A DNA stretch of 47,321 nt from Armatimonadota bacterium (lineage in GTDB: Bacteria; Armatimonadota; Armatimonadia; Armatimonadales; Armatimonadaceae): contig JACMJB010000017.1 of NCBI GenBank assembly GCA_014380815.1, positions 1 to 47,321 of the forward strand. The letters run 5' to 3'. Made by a program: the position numbers and the translations under genes. The notes below the pieces were generated by a model. It made no database searches. It worked only from the letters and a program-made list of their open reading frames with translations, and was not told the DNA's origin. Positions 7,329 to 15,777 of the stretch are shown one piece after another. Position 1 is the stretch's first letter. Each line of letters begins with the position of its first letter.

Positions 7329-9182
7329 CTAGCGGCTCTGCTCCTGCTTTTCGGAGCGGCGACGCAGCTTCGCATCCAGTTCACGCTTGCGCATCCGCAC
7401 ATTCCGGGGCGTCACTTCCAGCAGGTCGTCGGGACCGATCTGCTCAATGCAACGGTCCAGACTCATGTCTATCGGGCGTGTCAGCCGAACCGACACATCT
7501 GAGTTGGAGGACCGCATGTTCGTAAGCTGCTTCATCTTGCAGACATTGACCTCGAGATCCCCTTCTCGCTGGTGCCTTCCAACGATCATCCCTTCGTACA
7601 CCTCTACCCCCGCTGCCAGGTAAAGCTCCCCCCGCTCTTCAGCATTGAACAGGCCAAAAGCGGTGGTCTGCCCCGTTTCGGAGGCAATCAGCGAACCCTG
7701 CCGGTTTCGCGTGATTTCCCCTGCCCAGGGTCCGAACTTTTCGAAGAGGGTGGAAAGAACGCCCGTGCCACGAGTCAGGGTCAGGAAGGCGGAGCGGAAG
7801 CCCAGGAGGCCGCGGGTTGGAATCACAAACTCCAGGCGGGTTCCGCCGCGCTCGCCCGCGCGCATATCGAGAAGCTCGCCCCGTCGTGATCCCAGCGCTT
7901 CCATGACCGCGCCCTGATACTGCTCGTCCACGGAGATCAGCACGCGCTCATACGGCTCCTCTCGCTGCCCATTCTCCCCCGTTCGGAAGATGACCTGGGG
8001 CATGGAGACCTGAAGCTCATAACCCTCGCGGCGCATCGCCTCGATCAGGACCGCCAGGTGGAGTTCCCCACGTCCGAAGACAACAAACGAGTCCGGCGAA
8101 TCCGTCTCCTGCACCTTGAGCGAGACATTCGTCTCCAGTTCCTTCATCAGGCGCTCCCGTAGCTTGCGGGAGGTGGAGAACTGCCCTTCGCGGCCTGTGA
8201 ACGGCGAGGTGTTTACGCCGAAGGTCATCTGCAGGGTCGGTTCGTCCACGTTCGGAGCCGGCAACTGCTGCGGGTTATCGCCGGTGGCGATCGTCTCGCC
8301 GATGGTGATCTCCGGCAGCCCGGTGACCGCGATAATATCTCCAGGGAGCGCCTCCTCAACGGGGACCCGCTTCAGACCCTCGTAGACAAAGACGCCCTGC
8401 GACCGTGCCTGATATGATGTGGCGTCGCGTCGGAAGATGGTGACTGCCTGGCTCGGCTTCAGCGAACCCGCGAAAACCTTGCCGATCCCCAGCCGTCCCA
8501 GATAGGGATCGCCGTCAATCGTCGAGATCAGCGCCTGAACCGGGTCATCCGGCCCCCCCAGTGTCTTCGGCGCGGGGATATGATTGACGATCGTCTCGAA
8601 CAGAGGCTGAAGATTGGTGGGCGGCTGGGAAAGATCGGTGGTCGCCTTGCCTTCGAGGGCGATGGCGTAAACAATCGGGAAGTCAAGCTGCTCATCGGTC
8701 GCGCCAAGGGCCGCGAACAGGTCGAAGGTCTGGTCAATCACCCAGTCGGGTCGGGCATCGGGGCGGTCAATCTTGTTGACGACTACAACGGCTTTATGCC
8801 CGGCCTGCAGGGCTTTCTCCAGCACAAAGCGGGTCTGGGGCATCGGTCCATCCACCGCATCCACCAGTAGAAGGACGCCGTCCACCACCAGCATGACGCG
8901 CTCCACCTCGCCGCCGAAGTCCGCGTGCCCCGGCGTATCCACGACGTTGATCTTGTGACCGTTGTGGGTGATCGCGGTGTGCTTGGAGACGATCGTGATT
9001 CCGCGCTCTTTCTCCTGGTCCATGCGGTCCATGACGCGCACCGCGATCTCCTGGTTCTCACGGTAGACGCCCCCCTGTCGGAGCATGCCGTCAAGCAGGG
9101 TGGTCTTGCCGTGGTCAACGTGGGCGATGATCGCGATGTTGCGTAAGTTGGTGTTATTCTTGGTGCTGGTTGCGGTAGTCAT
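7329..9182 (-). CDS. typA: TypA/BipA translational GTPase
   Basis: 617 residues from ATG at 9182. It has the EF-G-like GTPase domain: P-loop [15 protein letters not shown], switch [32 protein letters not shown], and NKIDRPDAR. Domains II, III and V and the BipA C-terminal domain follow ([22 protein letters not shown]; ending with Arg/Lys-rich residues). TypA binds the ribosome in place of EF-G/EF4 and helps ribosome assembly and stress or low-temperature growth. An upstream in-frame ATG at 9224 would add 14 residues, but it lies immediately after a terminator-like hairpin and lacks a clear ribosome site; the 9182 start fits the family better. The leader is unusual (see hairpin at 9226-9272). 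Divergent from the GGDEF-EAL gene. Confidence 0.95.
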   Translation of the reverse strand: MTTATSTKNNTNLRNIAIIAHVDHGKTTLLDGMLRQGGVYRENQEIAVRVMDRMDQEKERGITIVSKHTAITHNGHKINVVDTPGHADFGGEVERVMLVVDGVLLLVDAVDGPMPQTRFVLEKALQAGHKAVVVVNKIDRPDARPDWVIDQTFDLFAALGATDEQLDFPIVYAIALEGKATTDLSQPPTNLQPLFETIVNHIPAPKTLGGPDDPVQALISTIDGDPYLGRLGIGKVFAGSLKPSQAVTIFRRDATSYQARSQGVFVYEGLKRVPVEEALPGDIIAVTGLPEITIGETIATGDNPQQLPAPNVDEPTLQMTFGVNTSPFTGREGQFSTSRKLRERLMKELETNVSLKVQETDSPDSFVVFGRGELHLAVLIEAMRREGYELQVSMPQVIFRTGENGQREEPYERVLISVDEQYQGAVMEALGSRRGELLDMRAGERGGTRLEFVIPTRGLLGFRSAFLTLTRGTGVLSTLFEKFGPWAGEITRNRQGSLIASETGQTTAFGLFNAEERGELYLAAGVEVYEGMIVGRHQREGDLEVNVCKMKQLTNMRSSNSDVSVRLTRPIDMSLDRCIEQIGPDDLLEVTPRNVRMRKRELDAKLRRRSEKQEQSR

Positions 9183-9225
9183 GGTTCTGGGTGCTTTGTG
9201 TCGAAAGGGAAGAGCGGCGGACATG

Positions 9226-9272
9226 AAAAAACCCGTGCCGAGAGGAGGGCATTGCCCTGAATACGGCGCGGG
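9226..9272 (-). terminator. Terminator-like hairpin in the typA leader (possible attenuator)
   Basis: On the minus strand, 9-nt arms at 9272-9264 and 9240-9232 (one mismatch) enclose a second hairpin AGGGC-AAT-GCCCT (9258-9246). The outer stem is followed directly by six T (9231-9226), the form of an intrinsic terminator, yet it sits only about 44 nt upstream of the typA start. Either it attenuates typA or it ends an undetected minus-strand transcript from 9276-9524. Confidence 0.6.
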
Positions 9273-9286
9273 CCGAAATCGGACTC

Positions 9287-9315
9287 ATGGTATCACGAAC
9301 GGACCTGACGGGCAA
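9287..9315 (-). promoter_or_regulatory. possible typA promoter
   Basis: Minus strand: -35 TTGCCC (9315-9310), 17-nt spacer, -10 TACCAT (9292-9287); both hexamers match consensus at 4 of 6. Predicted start near 9280, just ahead of the leader hairpin. The rest of 9316-9524 holds no gene I can support; a weak plus-strand match (TTGCAT at 9436-9441) may serve the GGDEF-EAL gene. Confidence 0.35.
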
Positions 9316-9524
9316 CCGATGGGATACGACGTGAGAAAACATCTAAGAATCAGGGGCCACTGCGGAACAACCAAAGTAATAAGATCCGGGGCAGGTTCTG
9401 CGACAGGTCCCGCCCGAGAGCACACTGAGATCCCTTTGCATAGTGTAAAAATATCGCGTAACGAACAAGAGCCAGCAGGAAGATACTCCCCGATCTCCTG
9501 CTCGGCGGTCAGCGAAAAACGGTA

Positions 9525-11531
9525 ATGGAGGTCAACACGGTTGATTTACCGACGGACACCGCACGAATCGCAGTGCTTCACGGATACGGAGTGCTGGATT
9601 CCGACCCGGAAACTGCGTTCGACGATCTGGCACGTTTTGCGGCAGAAAGCTGCCGTACTCCCTTTGCCGCAATCAGCTTTGTGGACGAGAGCCGTGAGTG
9701 GGTGAAAGCCGCCTGGGGGTGGCGCGGAGAAACCATCCCCCGAGACCGCTCATTCTCCGCGCTCGCCATTGATGCCGGCGCCCCGTTTTTCCTGATCCCG
9801 GATGCCCAGCAGGACGATTTTCGCACCGAGTTTCCCCAAGTCCGACACGACCCGCAGGCTGCGTTTTACGCGGCGGTCCTGCTGGTCGCCCCCACAGGGG
9901 AGGCCCTGGGCACGCTTTCGGTCTTTGACGACCGACCGCGCCTGCTGGACGATGCCCAGGTGGCGATGCTGCAGGCCCTGGGACGTCAGGTGATGTCGCT
10001 TCTGGACCTGCGGCGTGAGGTTCGGAATCTCACAACCGCGCTCAGTGCCCGCGTCCGCGCCGAACAGAGTGCGCAGTGGCAGGCAGGACACGACAGCCTG
10101 ACCGGCCTTCCCAACCGCGCCCTGTTCCTCCAGCGGGTGGAAGACGCCCTTGCCCGGACAGGAGGAACGGGAGATGCCAGATCCAGCAACCCGCTGACCG
10201 GCAGAGCCGGGTTTCCCGCCAAAAAGAACCTCGCGGTGCTGTTCGTTGATCTGGATCGCTTCAAACGGATCAATGACACTCTTGGGCATTCTGCGGGAGA
10301 TAGTCTCCTGCGCGAGGTAGCCGCCCGCTTCTCCGGCTGCCTGTGCCCGGAGGACACCCTGGCCCGGCTTGGCGGAGATGAGTTCACCGTTCTTTTAACG
10401 AACGTTCCGAATGCCAGCTATGCTGCGGGGGTCTGTCAGATGCTCTTGCGGACCCTGCGCCGCCCGATCATTCTGTGTAACCAGGAGCTGTACGTGGGGG
10501 CCAGCATCGGGATCAGCACCTTTCCGCAGGACGGAGAAGACGCGCAGACCCTGCTGAAGCACGCTGACATCGCCATGTATCAGGCAAAAGAGCGGGGCGG
10601 GTACCAGGTTTATTCGCGCCTGATGAACGCGGATGGCTACCAGCGTCTTATCGAGGAAGGCGAGCTTCGCCAGGCAATCGAGCAGGATGAGCTGTCCCTC
10701 CTCTACCAGCCGCTGGTCAATGCGGTGACGGGGGCGGTACAGGGGGCGGAAGCACTGGCGCGGTGGAAGCACCCCCAACGGGGCCAGGTTCCCCCCGCGC
10801 ACTTTATCGCGCTCGCGGGACAGGCCGACCTGATCGTGCCGCTCGGAGAGTGGGTGTTTCGGCGTGCGTGCGCGGACGCCTCTTTCTGGCGCAGGAACGG
10901 GCATCCGGGACTGCGCGTCTCGGTGAACCTTTCGGCGCGTCAGCTCTCCCAACCGCGCCTCGCGGAGTTTTTGGAAGCGCTCTTGATCCAAGAGGGAATT
11001 CCTGGCTCCGCGCTGGAACTGGAGCTGACCGAGACGGCGCTGTTCGGCAGCGGCGATGCCACGCCCGCAACGCTGCAGCACCTGCGCTCCCTGGGAATCC
11101 GGGTGTCGGTGGACGATTTCGGGACCGGCTATTCGTCGCTCGCTTATTTGAGGCGCTTCGCCGTGGATGCTATCAAGATTGACCGCGCCTTTGTCGCGGG
11201 ACTGGGGCAAAATAGGACCGATGAGGCGATTGTTCGGGCGCTGATCGAGATGGCGCATGCCCTTCGAATCCAGGTGATCGCGGAAGGGGTCGAAACCGCG
11301 GAGCAGCGTGATCGCCTCCTGGTGCTCGGATGCGACACAATGCAAGGCTACCTGTTCAGTCGCCCGGTGACCGCTGAGGGGCTTCGCACGGTATTCTCGT
11401 CCGCGGAACGCTCTCCGGTGGCATCGGTCGCTGCCGTGCAGAGTCCGAACCGCAGGGGGGGAGCGGGCACCCCTCGCCGCCGCCCGCCCCTGCTCGTCGC
11501 TACCCTGACACAGCCGAAGCAGGATTCCTGA
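9525..11531 (+). CDS. GAF-GGDEF-EAL cyclic-di-GMP enzyme
   Basis: 668 residues, apparently cytosolic (no signal or membrane helix). A GAF sensor (about 10-165; RIAVLHGYGVLDSDPETAFDDLA) is followed by a short coiled linker, a diguanylate cyclase domain (about 185-350) with intact GGDEF at 283-287, and an EAL phosphodiesterase domain (about 365-620) with EAL at 409-411, DDFGTGYSSLAYLRRF, and AEGVET. Both active sites look complete, so it could both make and degrade c-di-GMP, with GAF choosing the direction. The RxxD product-inhibition site expected five residues before GGDEF is CPED here, so feedback inhibition should be lost. A short insertion (GGTGDARSSNPLTGRAG) precedes the LAVLFVDLDRFK strand. 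The 3' end overlaps the convergent gene at 11500 by 32 bp. Confidence 0.92.
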   Translation: MEVNTVDLPTDTARIAVLHGYGVLDSDPETAFDDLARFAAESCRTPFAAISFVDESREWVKAAWGWRGETIPRDRSFSALAIDAGAPFFLIPDAQQDDFRTEFPQVRHDPQAAFYAAVLLVAPTGEALGTLSVFDDRPRLLDDAQVAMLQALGRQVMSLLDLRREVRNLTTALSARVRAEQSAQWQAGHDSLTGLPNRALFLQRVEDALARTGGTGDARSSNPLTGRAGFPAKKNLAVLFVDLDRFKRINDTLGHSAGDSLLREVAARFSGCLCPEDTLARLGGDEFTVLLTNVPNASYAAGVCQMLLRTLRRPIILCNQELYVGASIGISTFPQDGEDAQTLLKHADIAMYQAKERGGYQVYSRLMNADGYQRLIEEGELRQAIEQDELSLLYQPLVNAVTGAVQGAEALARWKHPQRGQVPPAHFIALAGQADLIVPLGEWVFRRACADASFWRRNGHPGLRVSVNLSARQLSQPRLAEFLEALLIQEGIPGSALELELTETALFGSGDATPATLQHLRSLGIRVSVDDFGTGYSSLAYLRRFAVDAIKIDRAFVAGLGQNRTDEAIVRALIEMAHALRIQVIAEGVETAEQRDRLLVLGCDTMQGYLFSRPVTAEGLRTVFSSAERSPVASVAAVQSPNRRGGAGTPRRRPPLLVATLTQPKQDS

Positions 11532-12048
11532 CACACCAGCCAAGCACCGCCGCAGTCTCCATCACAGACAGTGCGGAGATCGCTGCTGCGGCTCCCGGGT
11601 CCGTCCGTCCCTGATCTGCTTCCTGGCAAAGCCCAATGAAGGCTCCCGCATCCCAGTGGTCCCACCCGCGAATCGGCTCTGGCATATCGTCTTTGGAGAG
11701 CGTCGTGAGAAGTTCCGCATAGAGGGGGTGCGCCCCGGTCCGCCGCATCCAATATCCTGCGTTCGACCAATCCCCCTCGCGCCGGTGGACCAGCAGGTGA
11801 AGATAATCCGCCGTCTGTTCTCCTTCGTACTGCTGCGCGGGCAGATGGGCGCGCTCCAGATCATCATTGAGCAGGTGCAGCGCCGCCAGAATGGTCGGGG
11901 ATGCGGCTTCCGCCGAAACCGCCTCTTCGATTGCTGCTGTGGCCTCAGCGCTCCAGCGCCCCTTGGGAACCAGCGGAGGTGTGTCGCGTGCCAGCAGGGT
12001 TTCGGTGATCTGAAACAGACGGGTACCCGGCACGAAAGGGTTGCTCAT
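11500..12048 (-). CDS. Conserved hypothetical with HRREGDWSNAxYW motif
   Basis: 182 residues from ATG at 12048, which has AAGGA 7 nt upstream; an in-frame ATG at 12069 overlapping the preceding gene is possible but has no ribosome site. The protein is soluble and helical. Its centre carries YLHLLVHRREGDWSNAGYW followed by MRRTGAHPLY and later WDHWDAGAFIGLC, a His/Arg/Trp-rich pattern that I recall as a conserved but functionally uncharacterised bacterial family also present in eukaryotes. Third gene of a minus-strand set with 12062-12742 and the FAD reductase. Its last 32 bp overlap the convergent GGDEF-EAL gene. No function is proposed. Confidence 0.7.
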   Translation of the reverse strand: MSNPFVPGTRLFQITETLLARDTPPLVPKGRWSAEATAAIEEAVSAEAASPTILAALHLLNDDLERAHLPAQQYEGEQTADYLHLLVHRREGDWSNAGYWMRRTGAHPLYAELLTTLSKDDMPEPIRGWDHWDAGAFIGLCQEADQGRTDPGAAAAISALSVMETAAVLGWCVRNPASAVSG

Positions 12049-12061
12049 GCGCTTGTCCTTG

Positions 12062-12742
12062 TCATCCATCAGTGGCGGCGAAACCGCCGAAAAGGCGGGC
12101 CGATCCGTGGACCATGGTCTGATCCGCGAAGACCGGTCCCTGCTGGGTCACGGCATCCTCGCGGGGAACCGCCAGCTCGATGACGAGACCCAGTTCATCA
12201 GTGCGAACGACCTCGCTGCGATACACCCGAAGCGGAGTCCCGTCTGTCAGGGCATCGTCGCGGTGCGACAAGACCCGAGCGATCGCGACATAATCGTTGG
12301 GAAACTGCCCTGCCCTGACGAGTCGGACCGGGTTCGAGGAGAGATCCACCTTGTCCAGGTCTTTGATCTGCTCTTGCATCGTCTCCGCGCCGCCTGGAGC
12401 GAGCGTCGCCAGACCATACAGCGTCACATCCACGGACTTACCAAGGTGGCTCTCGTAGCGGGCGCGCTGATCGGTATAGTCTGTCGGGCAGAACGTGATG
12501 CGCCGCTGACCGAGAGCCATCTCCGCGAGCCAGACGCCCTGCACCCGGTCAAAGATCACCCGCCGCAGAGTACCGGTGACCCGCTGCTGCGTCGAAAGCG
12601 AGGGGATCGCGTCGCTGGGTGGGGTCGCACCGGGGGGCGGTGCGTGTCGCCGCGCGACCGCGCGCAGCACCAGGAGGGTCGCGCCGACCACAAGGGCGAA
12701 CAGCAGGAACTCCAGCGTACCCGGTGGAAGCAGTCCATACAT
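12062..12742 (-). CDS. Membrane-anchored hypothetical protein
   Basis: 226 residues. One N-terminal membrane helix (about 9-29, LEFLLFALVVGATLLVLRAVA) is followed by a Pro-rich linker and a soluble domain of about 170 residues without recognised motifs (TLRRVIFDRVQGVWLAEM, VDVTLYGLATLAPGG, LRVYRSEVVRTDELGLVIEL). The stop codon lies within 15 bp of the start of the gene at 11500-12048, so translation is probably coupled. It starts 34 bp after the FAD reductase. The topology predicts a cytoplasmic or periplasmic soluble part, depending on orientation; the Arg-rich flank after the helix (RAVARRH) favours a cytoplasmic domain. Confidence 0.65.
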   Translation of the reverse strand: MYGLLPPGTLEFLLFALVVGATLLVLRAVARRHAPPPGATPPSDAIPSLSTQQRVTGTLRRVIFDRVQGVWLAEMALGQRRITFCPTDYTDQRARYESHLGKSVDVTLYGLATLAPGGAETMQEQIKDLDKVDLSSNPVRLVRAGQFPNDYVAIARVLSHRDDALTDGTPLRVYRSEVVRTDELGLVIELAVPREDAVTQQGPVFADQTMVHGSARLFGGFAATDG

Positions 12743-12776
12743 ATCGCCTTATTGTACCCCGTACTCTGTACCCGGT

Positions 12777-14111
12777 TTACCGCAAATCTTCGAGTTTCAT
12801 CTGACCTGCCTGCAGGGCGCTCTGATGCGGAGCGACCAGCGCCCGCGCGCGTATCAGCCGCTCCAAAAGATCGGAGGCCGCGGTCTCGTCCTCCGCCTTT
12901 GAGAGCACAATGCCCATGGCAATCGTTCCGTCCGGGCGCAGGTAGACCTCCGTAAACCGCTCGGTGTCAGTCCCCATACTGCCGATCACAAACGAGGATT
13001 TTCCGGCCTGGGGGTCGCCGCGAAGCGTCATATGAAGGTCGAATTCGTCCGAAAAGAAGTAGGGGAGGTGATCGTAGGCGACCCGCTCCGAGGGGAATTT
13101 CGCCGCCATGTTCGCGCCGACGATCTGCCCATGCCACTCGGCATTTTGCCAGTGTTCAACATGCCATGTTTTCTCCAGAACGGGGTCCTGAAAGCGGGCG
13201 ATGTCCCCCGCCGCGTAGATATCAGCGGAAGCGGTCTCCAGAAAGGCGTCTACGGAAACCCCTTCTTGATCGTCCGTCAGAAGTCCCGCCGCTTTGGGCA
13301 GATCGAGGTTCAGCTTCGCGCCGACCCCGGCGACCACAAAATCACAGGGGACTGTCTCCCCGCTCTTTGTTTTCACGCCCGTCGCTTTCCCGCTGCGATC
13401 CAGGGCGATCTCGGTGACCCCATCCTTGAGCAGAAACCGAACCCCCTGTGCCTCGAAATAACGCCGCAAAAACCCGCCGAACGCGGCAGAGGTATTCTTG
13501 CTCCAGGGGTGCTCATTCGTGTCAACAATGGTGACCTCAAGCCCTTTTTGGCGACAGACCGCGGCGGCCTCCATCCCAATGTAACCGGCCCCGATGACAA
13601 CGGCTCTGGCGCCAGGCTGGAGGTGACCACGCAGTGTTTCGCTGTCCTCGCGGGTCCGCAGCGTCAAAACGTTCGGGGCACCGGCACCGGGGGTTTGAGC
13701 CGAATCCAGCGGTTTGGCGCTCGCGCCCGTGGCAATGCAGAGCTTGTCGAAGGAGAGCGTTTCGCCGCTGTCCAGCGTAATCGTCTTAGTCGGCAGGTCG
13801 AGTCCCGTCGCGCGGACACCCAGCCGGAGTTCGATATTTTGTGTCGTGTACTCTTCTTTGGGCGAGATCTGCGCTTCCGTGAAATCGGAATCGCCGCGCA
13901 GAAACTCCTTAGACAATGGGGGACGATGGTACGGAACGTTCGATTCTGCGCTCAGGATAACAATGCGCCCGCCGGGATCTCGTTCGCGAATCGCTTTCGC
14001 CGCGGTGGCGCTCGCCAATCCGCCTCCGATCAGAACATACTCCGCATGATCTGCTTTAGTCGGACCTGCTTCGACTGATGATGACTGAACCGATGATGGC
14101 TGAGGGGACAT
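12777..14111 (-). CDS. FAD/NAD(P)-dependent reductase of the ferredoxin-reductase/AIF type
   Basis: 444 residues. FAD-binding Rossmann motif near residue 27 (VLIGGGLASATAAKAIRE), the conserved YHRPPLSKEFL of ferredoxin/rubredoxin reductases, CIATGASAKPL, a second NAD(P)-binding motif near 168 (AVVIGAGYIGMEAAAV), and the second FAD motif ADIYAAGDIARF. A C-terminal reductase domain (about 330-430) ends the protein. Such enzymes pass electrons from NAD(P)H to a ferredoxin, rubredoxin or Rieske-type partner; no ferredoxin or oxygenase gene lies nearby, so the partner is unknown. The N-terminal 20 residues are Ser/Pro-rich and probably disordered. First gene of the minus-strand run 14111-11500. 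Confidence 0.88.
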   Translation of the reverse strand: MSPQPSSVQSSSVEAGPTKADHAEYVLIGGGLASATAAKAIRERDPGGRIVILSAESNVPYHRPPLSKEFLRGDSDFTEAQISPKEEYTTQNIELRLGVRATGLDLPTKTITLDSGETLSFDKLCIATGASAKPLDSAQTPGAGAPNVLTLRTREDSETLRGHLQPGARAVVIGAGYIGMEAAAVCRQKGLEVTIVDTNEHPWSKNTSAAFGGFLRRYFEAQGVRFLLKDGVTEIALDRSGKATGVKTKSGETVPCDFVVAGVGAKLNLDLPKAAGLLTDDQEGVSVDAFLETASADIYAAGDIARFQDPVLEKTWHVEHWQNAEWHGQIVGANMAAKFPSERVAYDHLPYFFSDEFDLHMTLRGDPQAGKSSFVIGSMGTDTERFTEVYLRPDGTIAMGIVLSKAEDETAASDLLERLIRARALVAPHQSALQAGQMKLEDLR

Positions 14112-14286
14112 AGGGATTCTCGTTCCGATCTGGATGGGGGACTTCCGCGCAAACTAAACGGTACAGGGTTCATACCCGGATTCCCCCCAAATGCAGGAGT
14201 TGTACGCGCCGTTTATCGGCACGCCCATGTGGGTAACAGAGCAGGGCAGAAAAATCTTAAGCTGACACCATACAAAGGAAAAAACA

Positions 14287-14790
14287 ATGGCACTTGGTAA
14301 TGACCTTCAGGATCGCATCGCGCGGTATATTGACGACGCAATCGCGCTGGAAGCCGCGGGGGTCACGAGCCTGAAAGATATGGTCTCTGAAGCGACAGAT
14401 CCGGTGGATGCCGCGCTTTTTCAGGAGCACCTGGCGGAGACGGAGCTTCAGAAGCAGCATCTGGAGGCGCGTCTACAGGCTCTGGGCGGTCACCACAACA
14501 GCTTGAAAGACGCGATGAACAAGATCGGGGCCGCTGCGACCGACCTGCTGCACGTCGGCAAGGATTCCGGCGACAAAGCAACGCGCAACCTGATCCAGGC
14601 GTACGCCATCGAGAACCTGGAAGTCGCCATGTATGAGTCGCTGTACGCGGCGGCGTCCGAGGCGGGTGATACCGAAACGGCGGCCCTTGCCAAGCAGATT
14701 CAAGCCCAGGAAGAAGCGGCGGCAAAGAAGATCTTCCCGCGCATCAGCCCCGTAGCGAAGTCCGCCGTAATCCACGGCGTCCAGTCCTGA
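14287..14790 (+). CDS. YciF/DUF892 ferritin-like stress protein
   Basis: 167 residues forming a predicted four-helix bundle, with paired acidic/His positions (DDAIALEAAGVTSLKD, QEHLAETELQKQHLEARL, IENLEVAMYESLYAAASEAGD, QAQEEAAAKKIF) matching the DUF892/YciF ferritin-like family. Members are small cytosolic di-iron-type bundles linked to stress responses; activity is poorly known. AAAGGA lies 6 nt upstream of ATG 14287. The gene is monocistronic, with a strong terminator at 14819-14850. The upstream 175 bp contains no other gene. Confidence 0.85.
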   Translation: MALGNDLQDRIARYIDDAIALEAAGVTSLKDMVSEATDPVDAALFQEHLAETELQKQHLEARLQALGGHHNSLKDAMNKIGAAATDLLHVGKDSGDKATRNLIQAYAIENLEVAMYESLYAAASEAGDTETAALAKQIQAQEEAAAKKIFPRISPVAKSAVIHGVQS

Positions 14791-14818
14791 TCTCTGGCAG
14801 AATCCACGAGGAACACAA

Positions 14819-14850
14819 ACGGCCCCCGGCACGATGGTGCCGGGGGCCGT
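14819..14850. terminator. strong hairpin terminator between the YciF-like gene and fabI
   Basis: Perfect 14-bp inverted repeat (14819-14832 with 14837-14850), 4-nt loop, followed on the plus strand by TCTTTT. It sits between two convergent genes and can serve both, though the minus-strand U-tract is weak. Confidence 0.85.
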
Positions 14851-14862
14851 TCTTTTGCTGCT

Positions 14863-15660
14863 CTATTCGGTGATTGTCTCAGCGGGGGTGGGCATGCCGA
14901 GCATATGGTAGCCACTGTCCACGAACAGTACGTCGCCGGTGACTCCGCGCGACCAATCAGAGACGAAGAACGCGCAGACATCGCCCACCTGATCTATGGT
15001 CGTGCCATGACGAAGCGGGCTGGATGCGGCATGAAACTTCATCATGTTCGAGAACCCGGAGATACCCTTGCCGGAGAGCGTCTTGGTCGGACCGGCGGAG
15101 ATCGCGTTGACCCGAATCCCATCAACACCCAGATCGTTTGCCAGATATCGGACCGAGGACTCCAGCGCCGCTTTGGAGATGCCCGCGGCATTGTAATTGG
15201 GAATGACGCGCTCGCCGCCGATATAGGTGAGCGTGACGATGGAGCCACCGCGGGTCATTAGCGGGGCGGCGTGCCGGGCGGCGGTAACCAGGGTGTAGCT
15301 CGAAACCTGCAGCGAGACCGCGAAGTCGTCGTAGGAGACATCCACGTAACGCCCGGAAAGCCCCTTGGCGAACGCGACGCAATGAATAACGAAGTCGAGC
15401 GCCCCAAACTGCTCCTTGATCTGCTGATGCAGCGCAGTCACCTGGGCCTCATCCGTCAGGTCACAGGGTGCGATCAGTGGCACGGCCCCCTCGTCGAGCT
15501 TCGCGGCAAGCTTGCGAACGTCTTTCTCCTCGCGCTCGCCAAGGTAGGTCAGGGCCAGGGTCGCCCCCTCGCGCGCCAGGCTCTGGGCGCAGCCCCAGGC
15601 GATTGACCATTCGTTGCGCACCCCGTAGATGAGGCCCTTTTTACCATCCAGCAGACCCAT
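14863..15660 (-). CDS. fabI: Enoyl-[acyl-carrier-protein] reductase (NADH)
   Basis: 265 residues with FabI hallmarks: cofactor loop GVRNEWSIAWGCAQSLA, acidic CDLTD, FVIHCVAFA, LTYIGGERVIPNYN, and the active-site Tyr-x6-Lys (YNAAGISK) that separates FabI from generic short-chain dehydrogenases (Tyr-x3-Lys). The substrate-binding loop ISGFSNMMKFH and the end GDVLFVDSGYHMLGM are also conserved. FabI performs the last reduction in each round of type II fatty acid elongation. Start is ATG 15660. A near-consensus promoter at 15730-15758 predicts a leader of about 60 nt. Confidence 0.95.
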   Translation of the reverse strand: MGLLDGKKGLIYGVRNEWSIAWGCAQSLAREGATLALTYLGEREEKDVRKLAAKLDEGAVPLIAPCDLTDEAQVTALHQQIKEQFGALDFVIHCVAFAKGLSGRYVDVSYDDFAVSLQVSSYTLVTAARHAAPLMTRGGSIVTLTYIGGERVIPNYNAAGISKAALESSVRYLANDLGVDGIRVNAISAGPTKTLSGKGISGFSNMMKFHAASSPLRHGTTIDQVGDVCAFFVSDWSRGVTGDVLFVDSGYHMLGMPTPAETITE

Positions 15661-15729
15661 GAAGTTGGTTCGATCCCTTCGTCGGCGCGCGGGCGATGCC
15701 CCCTCCGCCGTTTTTCTTGCTTCTGCGCG

Positions 15730-15758
15730 ATTGTAGCATGCGGGACTGGAGGCGTCAA
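15730..15758 (-). promoter_or_regulatory. fabI promoter
   Basis: Minus strand: -35 TTGACG (15758-15753), 17-nt spacer, -10 TACAAT (15735-15730). Each hexamer matches sigma70 consensus at 5 of 6. Predicted start near 15723. No palindrome is evident in the spacer. Confidence 0.75.
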
Positions 15759-15777
15759 AAACCAGGGCGCCGAACGG

